Source of the DNA: Aestuariibius violaceus
GTDB lineage: Bacteria; Pseudomonadota; Alphaproteobacteria; Rhodobacterales; Rhodobacteraceae
Length of the DNA: 64,000 nucleotides
Assembly: GCF_040779325.2 (NCBI RefSeq)
Contig: NZ_JBFONT020000001.1
Location: forward strand, 1,240,001 to 1,304,000
Direction: 5' to 3'
Below are positions 31,580 through 40,473 of this stretch, one piece after another. The position numbers and the translations under genes were made by a program. The notes below the pieces were generated by a model. It saw only the letters and a list, made by a program, of their open reading frames with translations, was not told where the DNA came from and ran no database searches. The first letter of the stretch is position 1; the number at the start of each line of letters is the position of its first letter.

Positions 31580-32749
31580 TCAGAACAGGTCCGCCGGATC
31601 GGCCGCGTTCAGCTTACGTGTTGCAAAGGCCCCCGAGATCGTGCAGGCGAAAAGCGTTCCCAGGAAAACCATGATCGCCGTATTCGGCTCGAGGATCATC
31701 GGCAGCGCGGTCATCGCCTCAAGAAGAGTATAGAGCCCCCACGATATTATCACGCCGGGTATGAAGCCGAGGATCGCCAGCACCACTGCCTCTTCGAAGA
31801 CGACGCCGAAGAAAAAGCCCGAGCCATAGCCCATCGCCTTGAAAGTCGCGTATTCGCCCATGTGGTCAGCCACATCGGTCGCGAGGATCTGATAGACGAT
31901 CACCAATCCCACAAGGATCCCCATGACGACCCCGAAGCCGAAGATCAGCCCGGTCGGGCGCTCGGTGTTCTGATAGTTCTGATCCCCCGCCGCAGCCTGC
32001 TCCAGCGTACGGATGCGCAGATAGTCGGGAAGGGCTAGACGCAACCGTTCGACGACCGCGATGGGGGAAACGCCGGGGTCAGTTTTAAGGAGGATATGGT
32101 CCGGCGCGCCCGAAACGCGCTGCGGGAAGAGGCGCAGGAAGGTCTGGTCGGAAATGACCAGGTTGCCATCCGCGCTGAAGCTGGTGGTGCCTTCGAACGT
32201 ATCGGCGATCATCACCCGGCGCCCGCCCAGTTCGATCCGGAGAGGGGATTGCGGAGAGATCCCGGCAAGCCGCTCCGGATCCTGCCCGCGCGACTGCGAA
32301 TCAAGGAGGGCCACGTCCGGCAGGCGGATCGGCCCCGCTGCCGCCTCGATCGCGGGCGCGAGGTAGTCAAGGCGCTGGATATCGATCCCGCTTGCCAGCA
32401 GCGTCGTGTCACCGTCCAACTCGGACCATTCGATCGTGGCCAGGAAGAGACCCGTACCGGACGCGACACCATCAACCGCCAAGGCATGAAGGAGCCATTG
32501 CCGGGCGACATTACCACCTTCGGTAATCGTATTCGCGTCCTCGGCCGAGATCATGATGTCGGCGTCATAGAGCTGATAGCCCGCCTGGATCGTCCTGTTC
32601 ATGCTGCCTGAGATGCCAAGCTGCACCAGAACCAGAACGATCGCGAAGGCAACGCCAGCCACAGCGGCGGCCAACCGCCCTTTGTTGTGGACAAGCTGCA
32701 ACCATCCGACCGGCATCCGGCCGATGAGCCGAGCGAGCACCTTTGTCAT
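31580..32749 (-). CDS. ABC transporter permease, DevC/FtsX type
   Basis: 389-residue inner-membrane permease with the four-helix MacB/FtsX topology: helix 1 (NKGRLAAAVAGVAFAIVLVLVQLGISG, about 22-50), a large periplasmic domain of about 200 residues, and helices at GLIFGFGVVMGILVGLVIVYQIL, FGVVFEEAVVLAILGFIPGVIISWG and TAIMVFLGTLFACTISGAFATRKL. Start overlaps the adaptor stop by 4 bases. Works with the DevA-type ATPase and HlyD-type adaptor on either side. Confidence 0.92.
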   Translation of the reverse strand: MTKVLARLIGRMPVGWLQLVHNKGRLAAAVAGVAFAIVLVLVQLGISGSMNRTIQAGYQLYDADIMISAEDANTITEGGNVARQWLLHALAVDGVASGTGLFLATIEWSELDGDTTLLASGIDIQRLDYLAPAIEAAAGPIRLPDVALLDSQSRGQDPERLAGISPQSPLRIELGGRRVMIADTFEGTTSFSADGNLVISDQTFLRLFPQRVSGAPDHILLKTDPGVSPIAVVERLRLALPDYLRIRTLEQAAAGDQNYQNTERPTGLIFGFGVVMGILVGLVIVYQILATDVADHMGEYATFKAMGYGSGFFFGVVFEEAVVLAILGFIPGVIISWGLYTLLEAMTALPMILEPNTAIMVFLGTLFACTISGAFATRKLNAADPADLF

Positions 32750-33993
32750 TCGCCCGCCTGTCCGCTCCTCGCGGCGGCTTCTGTGCCGCCAGTGTCGATC
32801 CGGGCAACGACTTCCAGACCGGTGAAACGAGACGCTATTTCCGAGGATTCCTGATCGAGCGCGACAAGCACATCGACGACCCGGGCATCAACGTTGGCCG
32901 CGGTGTCGTCAGAGACGACATCCTGCCGTCCGACGATCAGGCCGATGTGTTCCACTGTTCCCGTCAGGGTCTCCCCCAATGGTTCCGCAAGGAGATCCAC
33001 AGGCTGCCCTATCTCGATCTGGCGAACCTGATTCTGGTAGACTTCGACTTCGGCCATCATCTCAGCCGTCCGTCCGACCTCCATAACGCCATCGCTGCCG
33101 GGTACCTCGCCCGGGCGCGAATGGATATCGAGGATCGTGCCGTCGATCGGCGAGACGACATAGGCCTTCTGCAAATCCCGCCGGGCCTGTTCCACATCCG
33201 CCTTTGCCGCATCCAGTGTCCTGCGGGCCACGATCACATCTGCCTGCTCTTCCGGGTCGTCGGATGTGAACCGCGACAGCGTCGCGCGGGCGGAGGCCAC
33301 AGACTGCTCGGCCTGCCGCAGTTCGAGCTGAGCCTGATCGAATTGCGCCTGGGTCGTGACGCCCCGCCCCAGAAGGGACTGCGTGCGTTCGAATTCCGTC
33401 TGCGCGACCTCCTCGGCCGCAAGAGCCTGATCGAGCGTCGCTTCGGCTTCGGCAATCGAGATCGCGACCGATTGCTGGGTCTGCAAAAGGCTCGCCTCCT
33501 GCAGGGCGACATTCGCCTCGGCCTGGGCGACCGCGATTTCGAGAGAGGCAAGGTTATCCAGAACGGCGACACGATCCCCGCGGGAAACATCATCTCCTAT
33601 CGCAGCTAGAAGTTCATCGATACGCGCATCACCAGCCCCAAAGGGCCGGGCGACCGTGGCAACTTCTCCCCGCGGCAGGAGCCGGGCAAGACCGACGACA
33701 TCCGACGGCTCCAGGCTTGCGACGACTTCATCGGGTATCTCGACCGTGCGGGGCAGGGCGAAAGGATCATCAGCGCCGCCGCCAGGCTGCAAGCCTGTGC
33801 GCTCAAAAACGGCCTGAAGACCAGGGGGCTGGAAGTAAAGACCGAGGAACCCTCCGGCAAACAGAACCGCAAAGAAAAGCGGGAGCCGAAGAAGCCGCCA
33901 GTAAAGGCGCGGGCGGCTTTCCGGGGACGGCGCAGGCTCTGTGCCGTCATCCGGAAGGACGTCTTTGGGGAGGTTGTCATCGGGTTGAGTCAT
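32746..33993 (-). CDS. HlyD-family periplasmic adaptor, DevB type
   Basis: 415-residue membrane-fusion protein: short cytoplasmic N-terminus, one transmembrane helix (LPLFFAVLFAGGFLGLYF, about 37-54), a split lipoyl domain (GDDVSRGDRVAVLDN and AYVVSPIDGTILDIHSRPGEV), a long alpha-hairpin (LEIAVAQAEANVALQEASLLQTQQSVA through QARRDLQ) and beta-barrel sequence near the end. The long hairpin is what would touch an outer-membrane TolC channel. First gene of the devBCA-like operon; an ACTAAA/TTTAGT palindrome lies 13-27 bases upstream of the ATG. Confidence 0.92.
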   Translation of the reverse strand: MTQPDDNLPKDVLPDDGTEPAPSPESRPRLYWRLLRLPLFFAVLFAGGFLGLYFQPPGLQAVFERTGLQPGGGADDPFALPRTVEIPDEVVASLEPSDVVGLARLLPRGEVATVARPFGAGDARIDELLAAIGDDVSRGDRVAVLDNLASLEIAVAQAEANVALQEASLLQTQQSVAISIAEAEATLDQALAAEEVAQTEFERTQSLLGRGVTTQAQFDQAQLELRQAEQSVASARATLSRFTSDDPEEQADVIVARRTLDAAKADVEQARRDLQKAYVVSPIDGTILDIHSRPGEVPGSDGVMEVGRTAEMMAEVEVYQNQVRQIEIGQPVDLLAEPLGETLTGTVEHIGLIVGRQDVVSDDTAANVDARVVDVLVALDQESSEIASRFTGLEVVARIDTGGTEAAARSGQAGE

Positions 33994-34005
33994 GGCCCCA
34001 TCTAT

Positions 34006-34020
34006 ACTAAACTTTTTAGT
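34006..34020 (-). promoter_or_regulatory. Palindrome in the promoter of the DevBCA-type operon
   Basis: ACTAAA (34006-34011) and TTTAGT (34015-34020) form a perfect 6-bp dyad with a 3-base spacer, 13 bases upstream of the adaptor ATG, in an AT-rich patch with TATACT and TTGAAC words. This is the usual form of a TetR/MarR operator, but no regulator gene is adjacent. Confidence 0.5.
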
Positions 34021-34152
34021 TCAATATCCCCGTCGCTGCGCTGCCGCAAGGGTCATTCCATGGAAACTGATCAAACCGCCTACGTAGCCTTTAACGTCGG
34101 CGAATCTGCTTTCCGTCGCGGCCCCGGTCAGGTTTGTATGCTGACGGTATGC

Positions 34153-34746
34153 TCAGAGCGCTTTTCTGGCGTTGAGAGCGGCAGTGATGGTCCCATCGTC
34201 CAGATAATCGAGCTCTCCGCCGACAGGCACCCCTTGCGCCAGCGACGTGACTTTCACACCATCCAGTTGATCAGCGATGTAATGCGCCGTGGTTTGCCCA
34301 TCGATCGTCGCTCCGAGCGCGAGGATGACCTCCGTTACGTTTTCATCCGCGATCCGTTCGACCAGCCGCGGGATCCGCAATTCGTCCGGTCCGATCGCAT
34401 CAAGGGCAGAAAGCGTGCCCCCGAGAACATGATATCGCCCCTTAAAGACGCCGGATCGTTCCATCGCCCAAAGGTCGGCGACGTCCTCGACTACGCAAAT
34501 CTCTCCCGTGGCCCGCTTCTCGCTTTGACAAATCGCGCAAAGATCGCCCGTCCCGACATTACCGCAGCGCAGACATTCCCGCGCGGTCCGGCCGACCTCT
34601 GCCATTGCTTCGGCAAGAGGGACGAGCTGTTGGGAGCGCTTTTTGATCAGGTGCAGGACGGCCCGGCGCGCCGACCGCGGCCCGAGGCCGGGCAGCTTGG
34701 CCATCCGTTCGATCAGCGTTTCGATTTCCGGCGGGACGTCGCTCAT
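34153..34746 (-). CDS. recR: Recombination mediator protein RecR
   Basis: Part of the RecFOR system loading RecA at gapped DNA. The 197 residues have the helix-hairpin-helix IERMAKLPGLGPRSARRAVLHLI (about 10-32), the C4 zinc finger CLRCGNVGTGDLCAICQ and a Toprim domain (CVVEDVADLWAMERSGVFKGRYHVLGGTLSALDAIGP) plus the C-terminal Walker-like GVPVGGELDYLDDGTI. It follows ybaB by 135 bases in the dnaX-ybaB-recR order seen in many bacteria. Confidence 0.96.
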   Translation of the reverse strand: MSDVPPEIETLIERMAKLPGLGPRSARRAVLHLIKKRSQQLVPLAEAMAEVGRTARECLRCGNVGTGDLCAICQSEKRATGEICVVEDVADLWAMERSGVFKGRYHVLGGTLSALDAIGPDELRIPRLVERIADENVTEVILALGATIDGQTTAHYIADQLDGVKVTSLAQGVPVGGELDYLDDGTITAALNARKAL

Positions 34747-34881
34747 GCTGGTATCGCAGGGTATAACAATTCGGAGCGCCTTCGGCGCACATCATTCTTT
34801 GACGCGGACGGCGGGCCGGTCTCCCATCCGGAGCAGCCGCGACGCGTCAGTGGTGCGCCAATGGATACCAAGCGAGCCACG

Positions 34882-35217
34882 TCAGAACGGTAGTTTCATG
34901 CCGGGTGGCAGGCCCATGCCCTCGGTCAGTTTGGCCATTTCCTCCTGGGCGCGCTGGGTCGCCTTCGACTGGGCGTCCTTGATAGCGGCAAGGATCAGGT
35001 CTTCGACAACTTCCTTGTCGTCCTCCGAAAAGATTGACGGGTCGATATCGAGCGCGGTCAGCTCGCCTTTCGCGGTGGCCGTCGCCTTGACGAGTCCCGC
35101 GCCCGCCTCTCCGGTCACGGTGATCGAGGCCATGTCCTCCTGCAACTGGGCCATCTTGCCCTGCATCTCCTGGGCCGCCTTCATCATCTTGCCCATGTCG
35201 CCCAAGCCTTTGAACAT
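34882..35217 (-). CDS. YbaB/EbfC family nucleoid-associated protein
   Basis: 111-residue DNA-binding protein forming a tweezer-like dimer. The N-terminal helix is MFKGLGDMGKMMKAAQEMQGKMAQLQEDMASI, followed by the beta-sheet VTGEAGAGLVKATATAKGELTALDIDPSIF and a C-terminal helix (KEVVEDLILAAIKDAQSKATQRAQEEMAKL). The ATG at 35217 is the family start with GAGGAGA just upstream. It lies 39 bases after dnaX and ahead of recR, its usual place. Confidence 0.95.
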   Translation of the reverse strand: MFKGLGDMGKMMKAAQEMQGKMAQLQEDMASITVTGEAGAGLVKATATAKGELTALDIDPSIFSEDDKEVVEDLILAAIKDAQSKATQRAQEEMAKLTEGMGLPPGMKLPF

Positions 35218-35256
35218 CAGTGTCTCCTCATGTCGCGATGCCCCGTTTGTCAGCAA

Positions 35257-36990
35257 TCAATCGTCTTCGAACGGATCCCATTCCTCGTCGACCTCGGGAA
35301 GGGCCTCTTCGGACGCTTCCGCGGCAAGGTCGTCGGCCGTGCGGATCTCGGTGATCTTCGCCTGCGGGAACTGGACGAGGACCGCCTTGACTAAAGGGTG
35401 ATCTGTCGCCTCCTCCCTGAGTTTTGTAGCCTCGGCGTCCCGCGTCTCGGCAATCGTCGGCGCGCCCCCTTCGGCGACGACGGAGATGGCCCAACGGTTT
35501 CCGGTCCAGGCCTGAAGCCGGCTCCCGAGCCGCTGAGCCAGATCCGGCGGCGCATCGTCCGCGGGCTTGAATGTGATCCGTCCCGGCGCGTAGGAGACGA
35601 GCTTGACGCCCGTCTCAACCTCCACGAGGAGCTTTACGTCCCGGTGGCTCCGGATCAATGCGACGACATCGTCAAAGCGGGCGTACCGGGCGAGCGCCGT
35701 ATCGGTCTCTGCCTCAATCGCCGGAACGGCGGCAGAGCGGGCAGACGGGATCGGCGACGGGCTGGCCGCCACCGTGGGGCCGTTGCCGCTCTGGGGTGCC
35801 GGAGCAGGGCTGGCTGTCTGCGGTGGCGGCGTCTGATCCTTGATCTTGGCGACCAGATCCCCAGGCGTCGGCAGTTCGGCGACATGCGTGAGCCGAATGA
35901 TCGCCATCTCGGCCGCCATCATTGCATTCGGCGCACGCCCGACCTCCTCCAGCGCTTTCAGAAGCATCTGCCACATCCGCGCGAGCGCCCGCATCGGCAA
36001 GGCCCCGGCCATCCCCGCGCCCCGGTCGCGCTCATCAGGGGAAACCGTCGGATCCTGCGCCGCATCGGGTGTGATCTTGATGACGCTGACCCAATGGGTC
36101 ACTTCAGCCAGATCCCGCAGAACCGCCAGCGGATCGGCACCATCTGCATATTGCGCGGACAGCTCCGCCAAGGCTCCCGCCGCATCGCCCTTCATCACCA
36201 AATCGAACAGGTCAAGCACGCGCCCCCTGTCAGCGAGCCCCAGCATCGACCGGACCTGATCCGCGCTCGTCTCGCCCGCCCCATGGGAAATCGCCTGATC
36301 TAGAAGCGACGTCGCATCCCGCGCCGACCCCTCCGCCGCCCGCGCGATCAGCGCCAGCGCATCGTCGGCGATCTCCGCCCCCTCGGCCGTCGCAATCTTG
36401 CGCATCAGCGCGATCATCTCCTCCGGCTCGATCCGGCGCAGGTCGAAGCGCTGGCACCGCGAGAGGACGGTGACCGGCACCTTCCGGATCTCGGTCGTGG
36501 CGAAGATGAATTTCACATGGGCGGGCGGTTCCTCCAGCGTCTTCAGAAGCGCGTTGAACGCGCTCGTCGACAGCATGTGGACCTCGTCGATGATGTAGAT
36601 CTTGTAGCGGGCCGAGGTCGCGCGGTAGTTCACGCTTTCGATGATCTCACGAATGTCACCGACGCCGGTACGCGACGCCGCATCCATCTCAAGCACGTCG
36701 ACATGCCGCCCTTCCGAGATTGCGACGCATGGCTCACAGACGCCGCAAGGCTCCGTCGTCGGACCACCGTTACCGTCGGGACCAACGCAGTTCAGCCCCT
36801 TGGCCACGATCCGCGCCGTCGTCGTCTTGCCGGTGCCCCTTATGCCCGTAAGGATAAAAGCCTGCGCGATCCGGTCCGCCGCAAAGGCGTTCTTCAACGT
36901 CCGCACCATCGCATCCTGGCCCACGAGATCCGCGAAGGTCTCAGGCCGGTACTTGCGGGCAAGCACCTGATAGGCGGGTTGGTCTGTCAT
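35257..36990 (-). CDS. dnaX: DNA polymerase III subunit gamma/tau
   Basis: Clamp-loader ATPase that organises the replisome. The 577 residues show YQVLARKYRPETFADLVGQDAMVRTL, Walker A ILTGIRGTGKTTTARI, a Cys-containing zinc module (CGVCEPC plus C further on), DEVHMLSTSAFNALLKTLEEPP (Walker B) and the SRC motif VLSRCQRFDL. After about residue 370 comes a Pro/Ala-rich linker and a tau-type C-terminus. No obvious A-AAA-AAG-type slippery site is seen, so tau may be the only product. An ATG six bases upstream is equally possible. Confidence 0.95.
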   Translation of the reverse strand: MTDQPAYQVLARKYRPETFADLVGQDAMVRTLKNAFAADRIAQAFILTGIRGTGKTTTARIVAKGLNCVGPDGNGGPTTEPCGVCEPCVAISEGRHVDVLEMDAASRTGVGDIREIIESVNYRATSARYKIYIIDEVHMLSTSAFNALLKTLEEPPAHVKFIFATTEIRKVPVTVLSRCQRFDLRRIEPEEMIALMRKIATAEGAEIADDALALIARAAEGSARDATSLLDQAISHGAGETSADQVRSMLGLADRGRVLDLFDLVMKGDAAGALAELSAQYADGADPLAVLRDLAEVTHWVSVIKITPDAAQDPTVSPDERDRGAGMAGALPMRALARMWQMLLKALEEVGRAPNAMMAAEMAIIRLTHVAELPTPGDLVAKIKDQTPPPQTASPAPAPQSGNGPTVAASPSPIPSARSAAVPAIEAETDTALARYARFDDVVALIRSHRDVKLLVEVETGVKLVSYAPGRITFKPADDAPPDLAQRLGSRLQAWTGNRWAISVVAEGGAPTIAETRDAEATKLREEATDHPLVKAVLVQFPQAKITEIRTADDLAAEASEEALPEVDEEWDPFEDD

Positions 36991-37064
36991 GCGCATCGTC
37001 CGGATTCGGGCATCGCCGGACAGGGTAGGGGCCCGCCGGGGGGGCGTCCAGACCGCGCAACCGA

Positions 37065-37646
37065 TCAGCGACCGGCGCGCGCGGCCAGGCCTTCGGCCAT
37101 CGCTTCGATCTCTGGCATCAGCGCCTTGGCCAGCCGGGCCTCCGCCCGCTCCTGCCCCATCCATCCGATCCCGGCCGTGGCTTGCGTGTTCGCGTAGATG
37201 TATCCGTTGCGCACATCGATGAAGGCAGCTTCGGCCAAACCGGTGCGCCCGCGCGTGTTGAGCTGATAGATGACGAGGTAGTCAGCGTGCTGCCGGGCCG
37301 CGATCTTTCGCAGCTCCATCTGATCCAGGCGCGACCCGCGATCTTCACTGTCGAGCGCGAAGGAGGTGAGCGGCACGACAGCGCCAAGCTGGGCGACGGC
37401 CGCGATACGCCCGAGCGCTTGCACCTCCTCCCCGGACGGGGCGGACAACTCCCCATAGCCGGTCAGCCGAGCCACGCCGATCCGTGCCGGAAACCTCAGA
37501 TCAGGCTCGACCGCAGCCGCTGCCGCGATCTCCGGGTCGATGAAGCCGGGGCGTGCGGCGACGAACTCCGCGCCCGATGTTGTCTGAAACGACGGTGCGC
37601 ACGCTGCGAGCAAGGCCGCGCAGGTCAGGGGGATCAGGAACTTCAT
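37065..37646 (-). CDS. Lipoprotein, 193 aa
   Basis: Probable outer-membrane or periplasmic lipoprotein: MKFLIPLTCAALLAACAPSF has a lipobox (LAAC) with Cys16 as the acylation site. The mature domain (FPARIGVARLTGYGELSAPSGEEVQALGRIAAVAQ, then ARQHADYLVIYQLNTRGRTGLAEAAFIDVRNGYIYANTQATA) looks like an alpha/beta fold of the kind in uncharacterised 'rhombosortase-neighbour' or CsgG-like lipoproteins, but I do not assign one. The start at 37646 is set by GGAGAG upstream. Divergent from the DUF6502 gene, sharing an AT-rich interval with two 18-bp direct repeats. Confidence 0.82.
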   Translation of the reverse strand: MKFLIPLTCAALLAACAPSFQTTSGAEFVAARPGFIDPEIAAAAAVEPDLRFPARIGVARLTGYGELSAPSGEEVQALGRIAAVAQLGAVVPLTSFALDSEDRGSRLDQMELRKIAARQHADYLVIYQLNTRGRTGLAEAAFIDVRNGYIYANTQATAGIGWMGQERAEARLAKALMPEIEAMAEGLAARAGR

Positions 37647-37661
37647 GGGTCTCTCCAATAA

Positions 37662-37726
37662 ATGTGTAAATTACCCATTTCATAATTTTGATAGTCGAGC
37701 AAGAAAAGATGTGCAAAATGCCCATT
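37662..37726. promoter_or_regulatory. Divergent promoter interval with two 18-bp direct repeats
   Basis: ATGTGTAAATTACCCATT (37662-37679) and ATGTGCAAAATGCCCATT (37709-37726) agree at 15 of 18 positions and start 47 bases apart. They flank the AT-rich middle (TCATAATTTTGATAG) of the interval between the lipoprotein and DUF6502 starts. The second copy ends just before the DUF6502 ATG at 37728, as an autorepressor site would. Confidence 0.55.
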
Positions 37727-37727
37727 C

Positions 37728-38450
37728 ATGATCCTTGACCGCCTTCTCGTCCCCGTTGCCAAGCTCTTCCTCTCTCTCCGCGTGCCCTTCCCGCAGGCGG
37801 CCGAGATGCTGAAACGGGCTTATATCGATGCCGCCGGGCGCGATCTGACTGACAGCCGGCTGAGCCTGCTGACCGGTCTTCAGCGCCGGGATATCGGCCG
37901 CCTTCGGTCCGAGCCCGTACGGGAAGACCGCCCCGACCCGCTCGCGCGCATCGTCGCGAGATGGGTGGCCGATCACGATGGCGCCCCGCTGCTCCGCCGC
38001 GGTCCGGCGCCCTCCTTCGACTCGCTGGCCGCCTCCGTCTTCAAGGACGTCCATCCCAAATCCCTTCTCGATCAACTGGTCGAGGCCGGGACCGCCGCGC
38101 TTGCAGACACAGGGGAGATCACGCTGCTCCGCCGCTTCCACAAGCCGGAGACGGGCAGCGATGAGCAACGGGATTACCTCGCCCGCAACGTTGGAGATCA
38201 TCTCTTGGCAGCGATTGCCAATCTCGAGGCAGAAAAGCCGCCCTTCTTTGAACGGGCCGTTCATTACAACCGTCTCTCCGCGGCCTCGATCGCCCGCCTC
38301 GAAGGAAGATACCGCGAGCGGCAGGCCCAGCTTCTGGAAGAGATCAATACGCTGGCGGCAGAGCTGCAGAACGCTGATCTGGCCGATGATGCACGGCATA
38401 TAGGCCGCTTCCGGGCGGGCGGATACTTCTACAGTGAGGATCAGAAATGA
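37728..38450 (+). CDS. DUF6502 family protein, possible DNA-binding regulator
   Basis: 240 residues, soluble. The N-terminal half (PVAKLFLSLRVPFPQAAEMLKRAYIDAAGRDLTDSRLSLLTGLQRRDIGRLRSEP, about 9-63) reads as a helix-turn-helix-like module with the 'SRLSLLTGLxRRDIxRL' motif of DUF6502; the rest is helical (NVGDHLLAAIANLEAEKPPFFERAVHYNRLS and a coiled-coil-like RYRERQAQLLEEINTLAAELQ). No membrane segment. Its stop overlaps the start of a tiny lipoprotein gene (ATGA), so the two are co-translated. The repeats before its ATG suggest self-regulation. Confidence 0.85.
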   Translation: MILDRLLVPVAKLFLSLRVPFPQAAEMLKRAYIDAAGRDLTDSRLSLLTGLQRRDIGRLRSEPVREDRPDPLARIVARWVADHDGAPLLRRGPAPSFDSLAASVFKDVHPKSLLDQLVEAGTAALADTGEITLLRRFHKPETGSDEQRDYLARNVGDHLLAAIANLEAEKPPFFERAVHYNRLSAASIARLEGRYRERQAQLLEEINTLAAELQNADLADDARHIGRFRAGGYFYSEDQK

Positions 38451-38575
38451 GACGTATCCTGGCAGTCATACTGCTCATCTTTCTCTCGGCCTGCGCCCAG
38501 AGAAGTGACACCGAGGTGCCGATCGATGGCGGTCTGGGTGGCACCGGAATTGAGGTACAGCGCTCTGTCAGCTAG
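38447..38575 (+). CDS. Tiny lipoprotein, 42 aa, coupled to the DUF6502 gene
   Basis: The ATG overlaps the DUF6502 stop and the product is MRRILAVILLIFLSAC, then AQRSDTEVPIDGGLGGTGIEVQRSVS. It is a complete lipoprotein signal peptide with lipobox LSAC (Cys16) and only 26 mature residues, Gly-rich in the middle. Short lipoproteins of this form (a 'GGxGGTG' tail) are commonly seen next to DUF6502 genes, to my memory. Function unknown; it might be a surface sensor or structural tail for the same circuit. Confidence 0.8.
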   Translation: MRRILAVILLIFLSACAQRSDTEVPIDGGLGGTGIEVQRSVS

Positions 38576-38608
38576 CCTGGAACCGCAACGGATAGCAGGA
38601 CCCGCCCG

Positions 38609-39061
38609 ATGGCGCTGCAGATGATGGCCCGCCCCGAACTCTCGCCGCCTTTCCAGAGCGACGCCGTCGCTGCCGCCTTCGCGAGCTTTCCCGATCCTTA
38701 TCAAGGCATCCTGCTCGATGTGAGGCGCCTCATCTTCGCGATTGCTGGCGCGGATCCCGAAATTGGTGATCTGGCCGAGACGCTGAAATGGGGGCAACCG
38801 GCCTATCTGACGAACGGCAGCCGTTCGGGCACCACCATCCGACTGGGCCGTGCCAAGACAGGGGCTGCCGCCATCTACACCCACTGTCAGACCTCGGTGA
38901 TCTCGGACTTTCGGGCGCTCTTTCCCGACACTTTCACCTATGAAGGCAACCGGGCCGTGTATCTCGATCCCGCCTCCCCGCTCCCCGAGGAGGCTCTCAA
39001 TGCGCTGATCCGGTCCGCGCTGAGATATCATCTATCCCCGCGCAGCAACGTGGAGCCCTGA
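38609..39061 (+). CDS. DUF1801 domain-containing protein
   Basis: 150-residue cytoplasmic protein of the YdhG/DUF1801 fold: FPDPYQGILLDVRRLIFAIAGADPEIGDLAETLKWGQPAYL contains the family's W-G-x-P-x-Y motif, then TTIRLGRAKTGAAAIYTHCQTSVISDFRALFPDTFTYEGNRAVYL. Members are frataxin-like small proteins without a firm function. The start at 38609 has only a weak ribosome-binding site. It follows the tiny lipoprotein by 33 bases and is probably on the same transcript. Confidence 0.88.
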   Translation: MALQMMARPELSPPFQSDAVAAAFASFPDPYQGILLDVRRLIFAIAGADPEIGDLAETLKWGQPAYLTNGSRSGTTIRLGRAKTGAAAIYTHCQTSVISDFRALFPDTFTYEGNRAVYLDPASPLPEEALNALIRSALRYHLSPRSNVEP

Positions 39062-39066
39062 TCGGC

Positions 39067-40473
39067 TCAGCCCGGCGGGCCGACCATGAAGCAGGTCGTC
39101 CCCTGTGCCTGCAGCCTGCGGCACGACAGGTCGGCGCCTTCCCGCGTCATCCCCATAAACGTCGCATCGAAGCCCTGCGGATTGCGAACCACCTTGCGGA
39201 GCGTGCCATCGAGCGTCGCCATTTCAGCTAACGCGATCTTAAGCAGCGCTTGCTCAGCATGAAACCTGGACCCGTACCGGCCTACGTTGATGCCCCAATG
39301 CCGCCCGCCGGATGTCGAGACACGCGTCACGACCTCCTGCTCAACGGCCCTGACTTGCGGCGCCGCCGCCAGAACCATCTCGCCCGGCCGCGCCCGTGGG
39401 GCGACGTCGGAGCCTTCGGCTTCCTGCGGCGTCACCGCCTCCGCAATCGAGAGCGTCTGCGCCTCTTCGAGCGCTTTGAGAATGTCAGACTGAGACACCA
39501 ACACCACATCGGGATCGAGCGGGGTCAGGTCGGGGCGAGTTTGTGGGCGCAGCGACCGCGTCACGAGGCCGGAGACGCGGACGGTCTTGCCGACGACGCG
39601 CCCACGTTCGGATCCGACATAGGTCGGCCGCTGCGGCGTGTTCATCGCAACCCTGCGTGGCGCTCTTTCGAACCCCATGTCGAGCAGTTCCGCCACCCGG
39701 GCGTTGCGCGCGGCCCCCGAGCTTCCGCCGAACATCGTGGCGATCACACGCTCGCCATTCCGTTCAGCCGAGGCGACAAGGTTGAAGCCAGCGGCGCGAG
39801 TGTAGCCCGTCTTGATGCCGTCGGCGCCGCGGTAGGCGTTCAGAAGCCGCCGGTTGGTGTTGGCGACCTGAGTGATGCCCGCATCCGTCGATCGGCGGGA
39901 GAAGAGATTATAGTATTCCGGGTAATCATAGATCATGTGCCGCCCGAGGATCGTCATGTCCCGTGCTGTCGACATATGCCCCTGTTCGGTCAGCCCATGG
40001 GCGTTGCGGAATGTTGTGCGGGTCATCCCCATCGCTTGGGCCGTACGGTTCATCCGTCGGGCGAATGCCGCCTCCGACCCTTCGATCGCGACGGCGATGG
40101 CAGTTGCCGCGTCATTGGCCGATTTCACCGCCGATGCTCGGATCAGAAAGCGCAACTGGATCCTCTGCCCGGCGCGCAGGCCCAACTTCGATGGCGGCTC
40201 GTTTGCGGCGATCCGCGGAATCGTCACCATCGTGTCGAGGCTGATCTCGCCCCGTTCGACCGCTTCGAACGCGATATAGAGCGTCATCATCTTGGTCAGC
40301 GAAGCCGGATGCAGGCGTGTGTCGGCATTGCGCGAATGCAGCACCTCCCCGGTGCGCGCATCCATCACCATTGCCGCGTAGGGTGCCGCAAACAGCGGTG
40401 CCGACGCAATCGCGAGCCAAAATACAAGCGAAGTGAGCACAAATCGGGTGTGCTGCCCCAGACGACCTGCCAC
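39067..40473 (-). CDS. dacC: D-alanyl-D-alanine carboxypeptidase with SPOR domain
   Basis: Low-molecular-weight PBP (S11 family) that trims the terminal D-Ala of peptidoglycan stems in the periplasm. In the 468-residue product a signal sequence (about 1-30) precedes the catalytic triad motifs: SLTK at 58-61 (Ser58 nucleophile), SAN at 118-120 and KTG at 221-223. After a variable middle region the last 80 residues (HWGINVGRYGSRFHAEQALLKIALAEMATL through LQAQGTTCFMVGP) form a SPOR domain that binds denuded glycan at the septum. Five bases from the convergent DUF1801 gene. Confidence 0.94.
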   Translation of the reverse strand: MAGRLGQHTRFVLTSLVFWLAIASAPLFAAPYAAMVMDARTGEVLHSRNADTRLHPASLTKMMTLYIAFEAVERGEISLDTMVTIPRIAANEPPSKLGLRAGQRIQLRFLIRASAVKSANDAATAIAVAIEGSEAAFARRMNRTAQAMGMTRTTFRNAHGLTEQGHMSTARDMTILGRHMIYDYPEYYNLFSRRSTDAGITQVANTNRRLLNAYRGADGIKTGYTRAAGFNLVASAERNGERVIATMFGGSSGAARNARVAELLDMGFERAPRRVAMNTPQRPTYVGSERGRVVGKTVRVSGLVTRSLRPQTRPDLTPLDPDVVLVSQSDILKALEEAQTLSIAEAVTPQEAEGSDVAPRARPGEMVLAAAPQVRAVEQEVVTRVSTSGGRHWGINVGRYGSRFHAEQALLKIALAEMATLDGTLRKVVRNPQGFDATFMGMTREGADLSCRRLQAQGTTCFMVGPPG

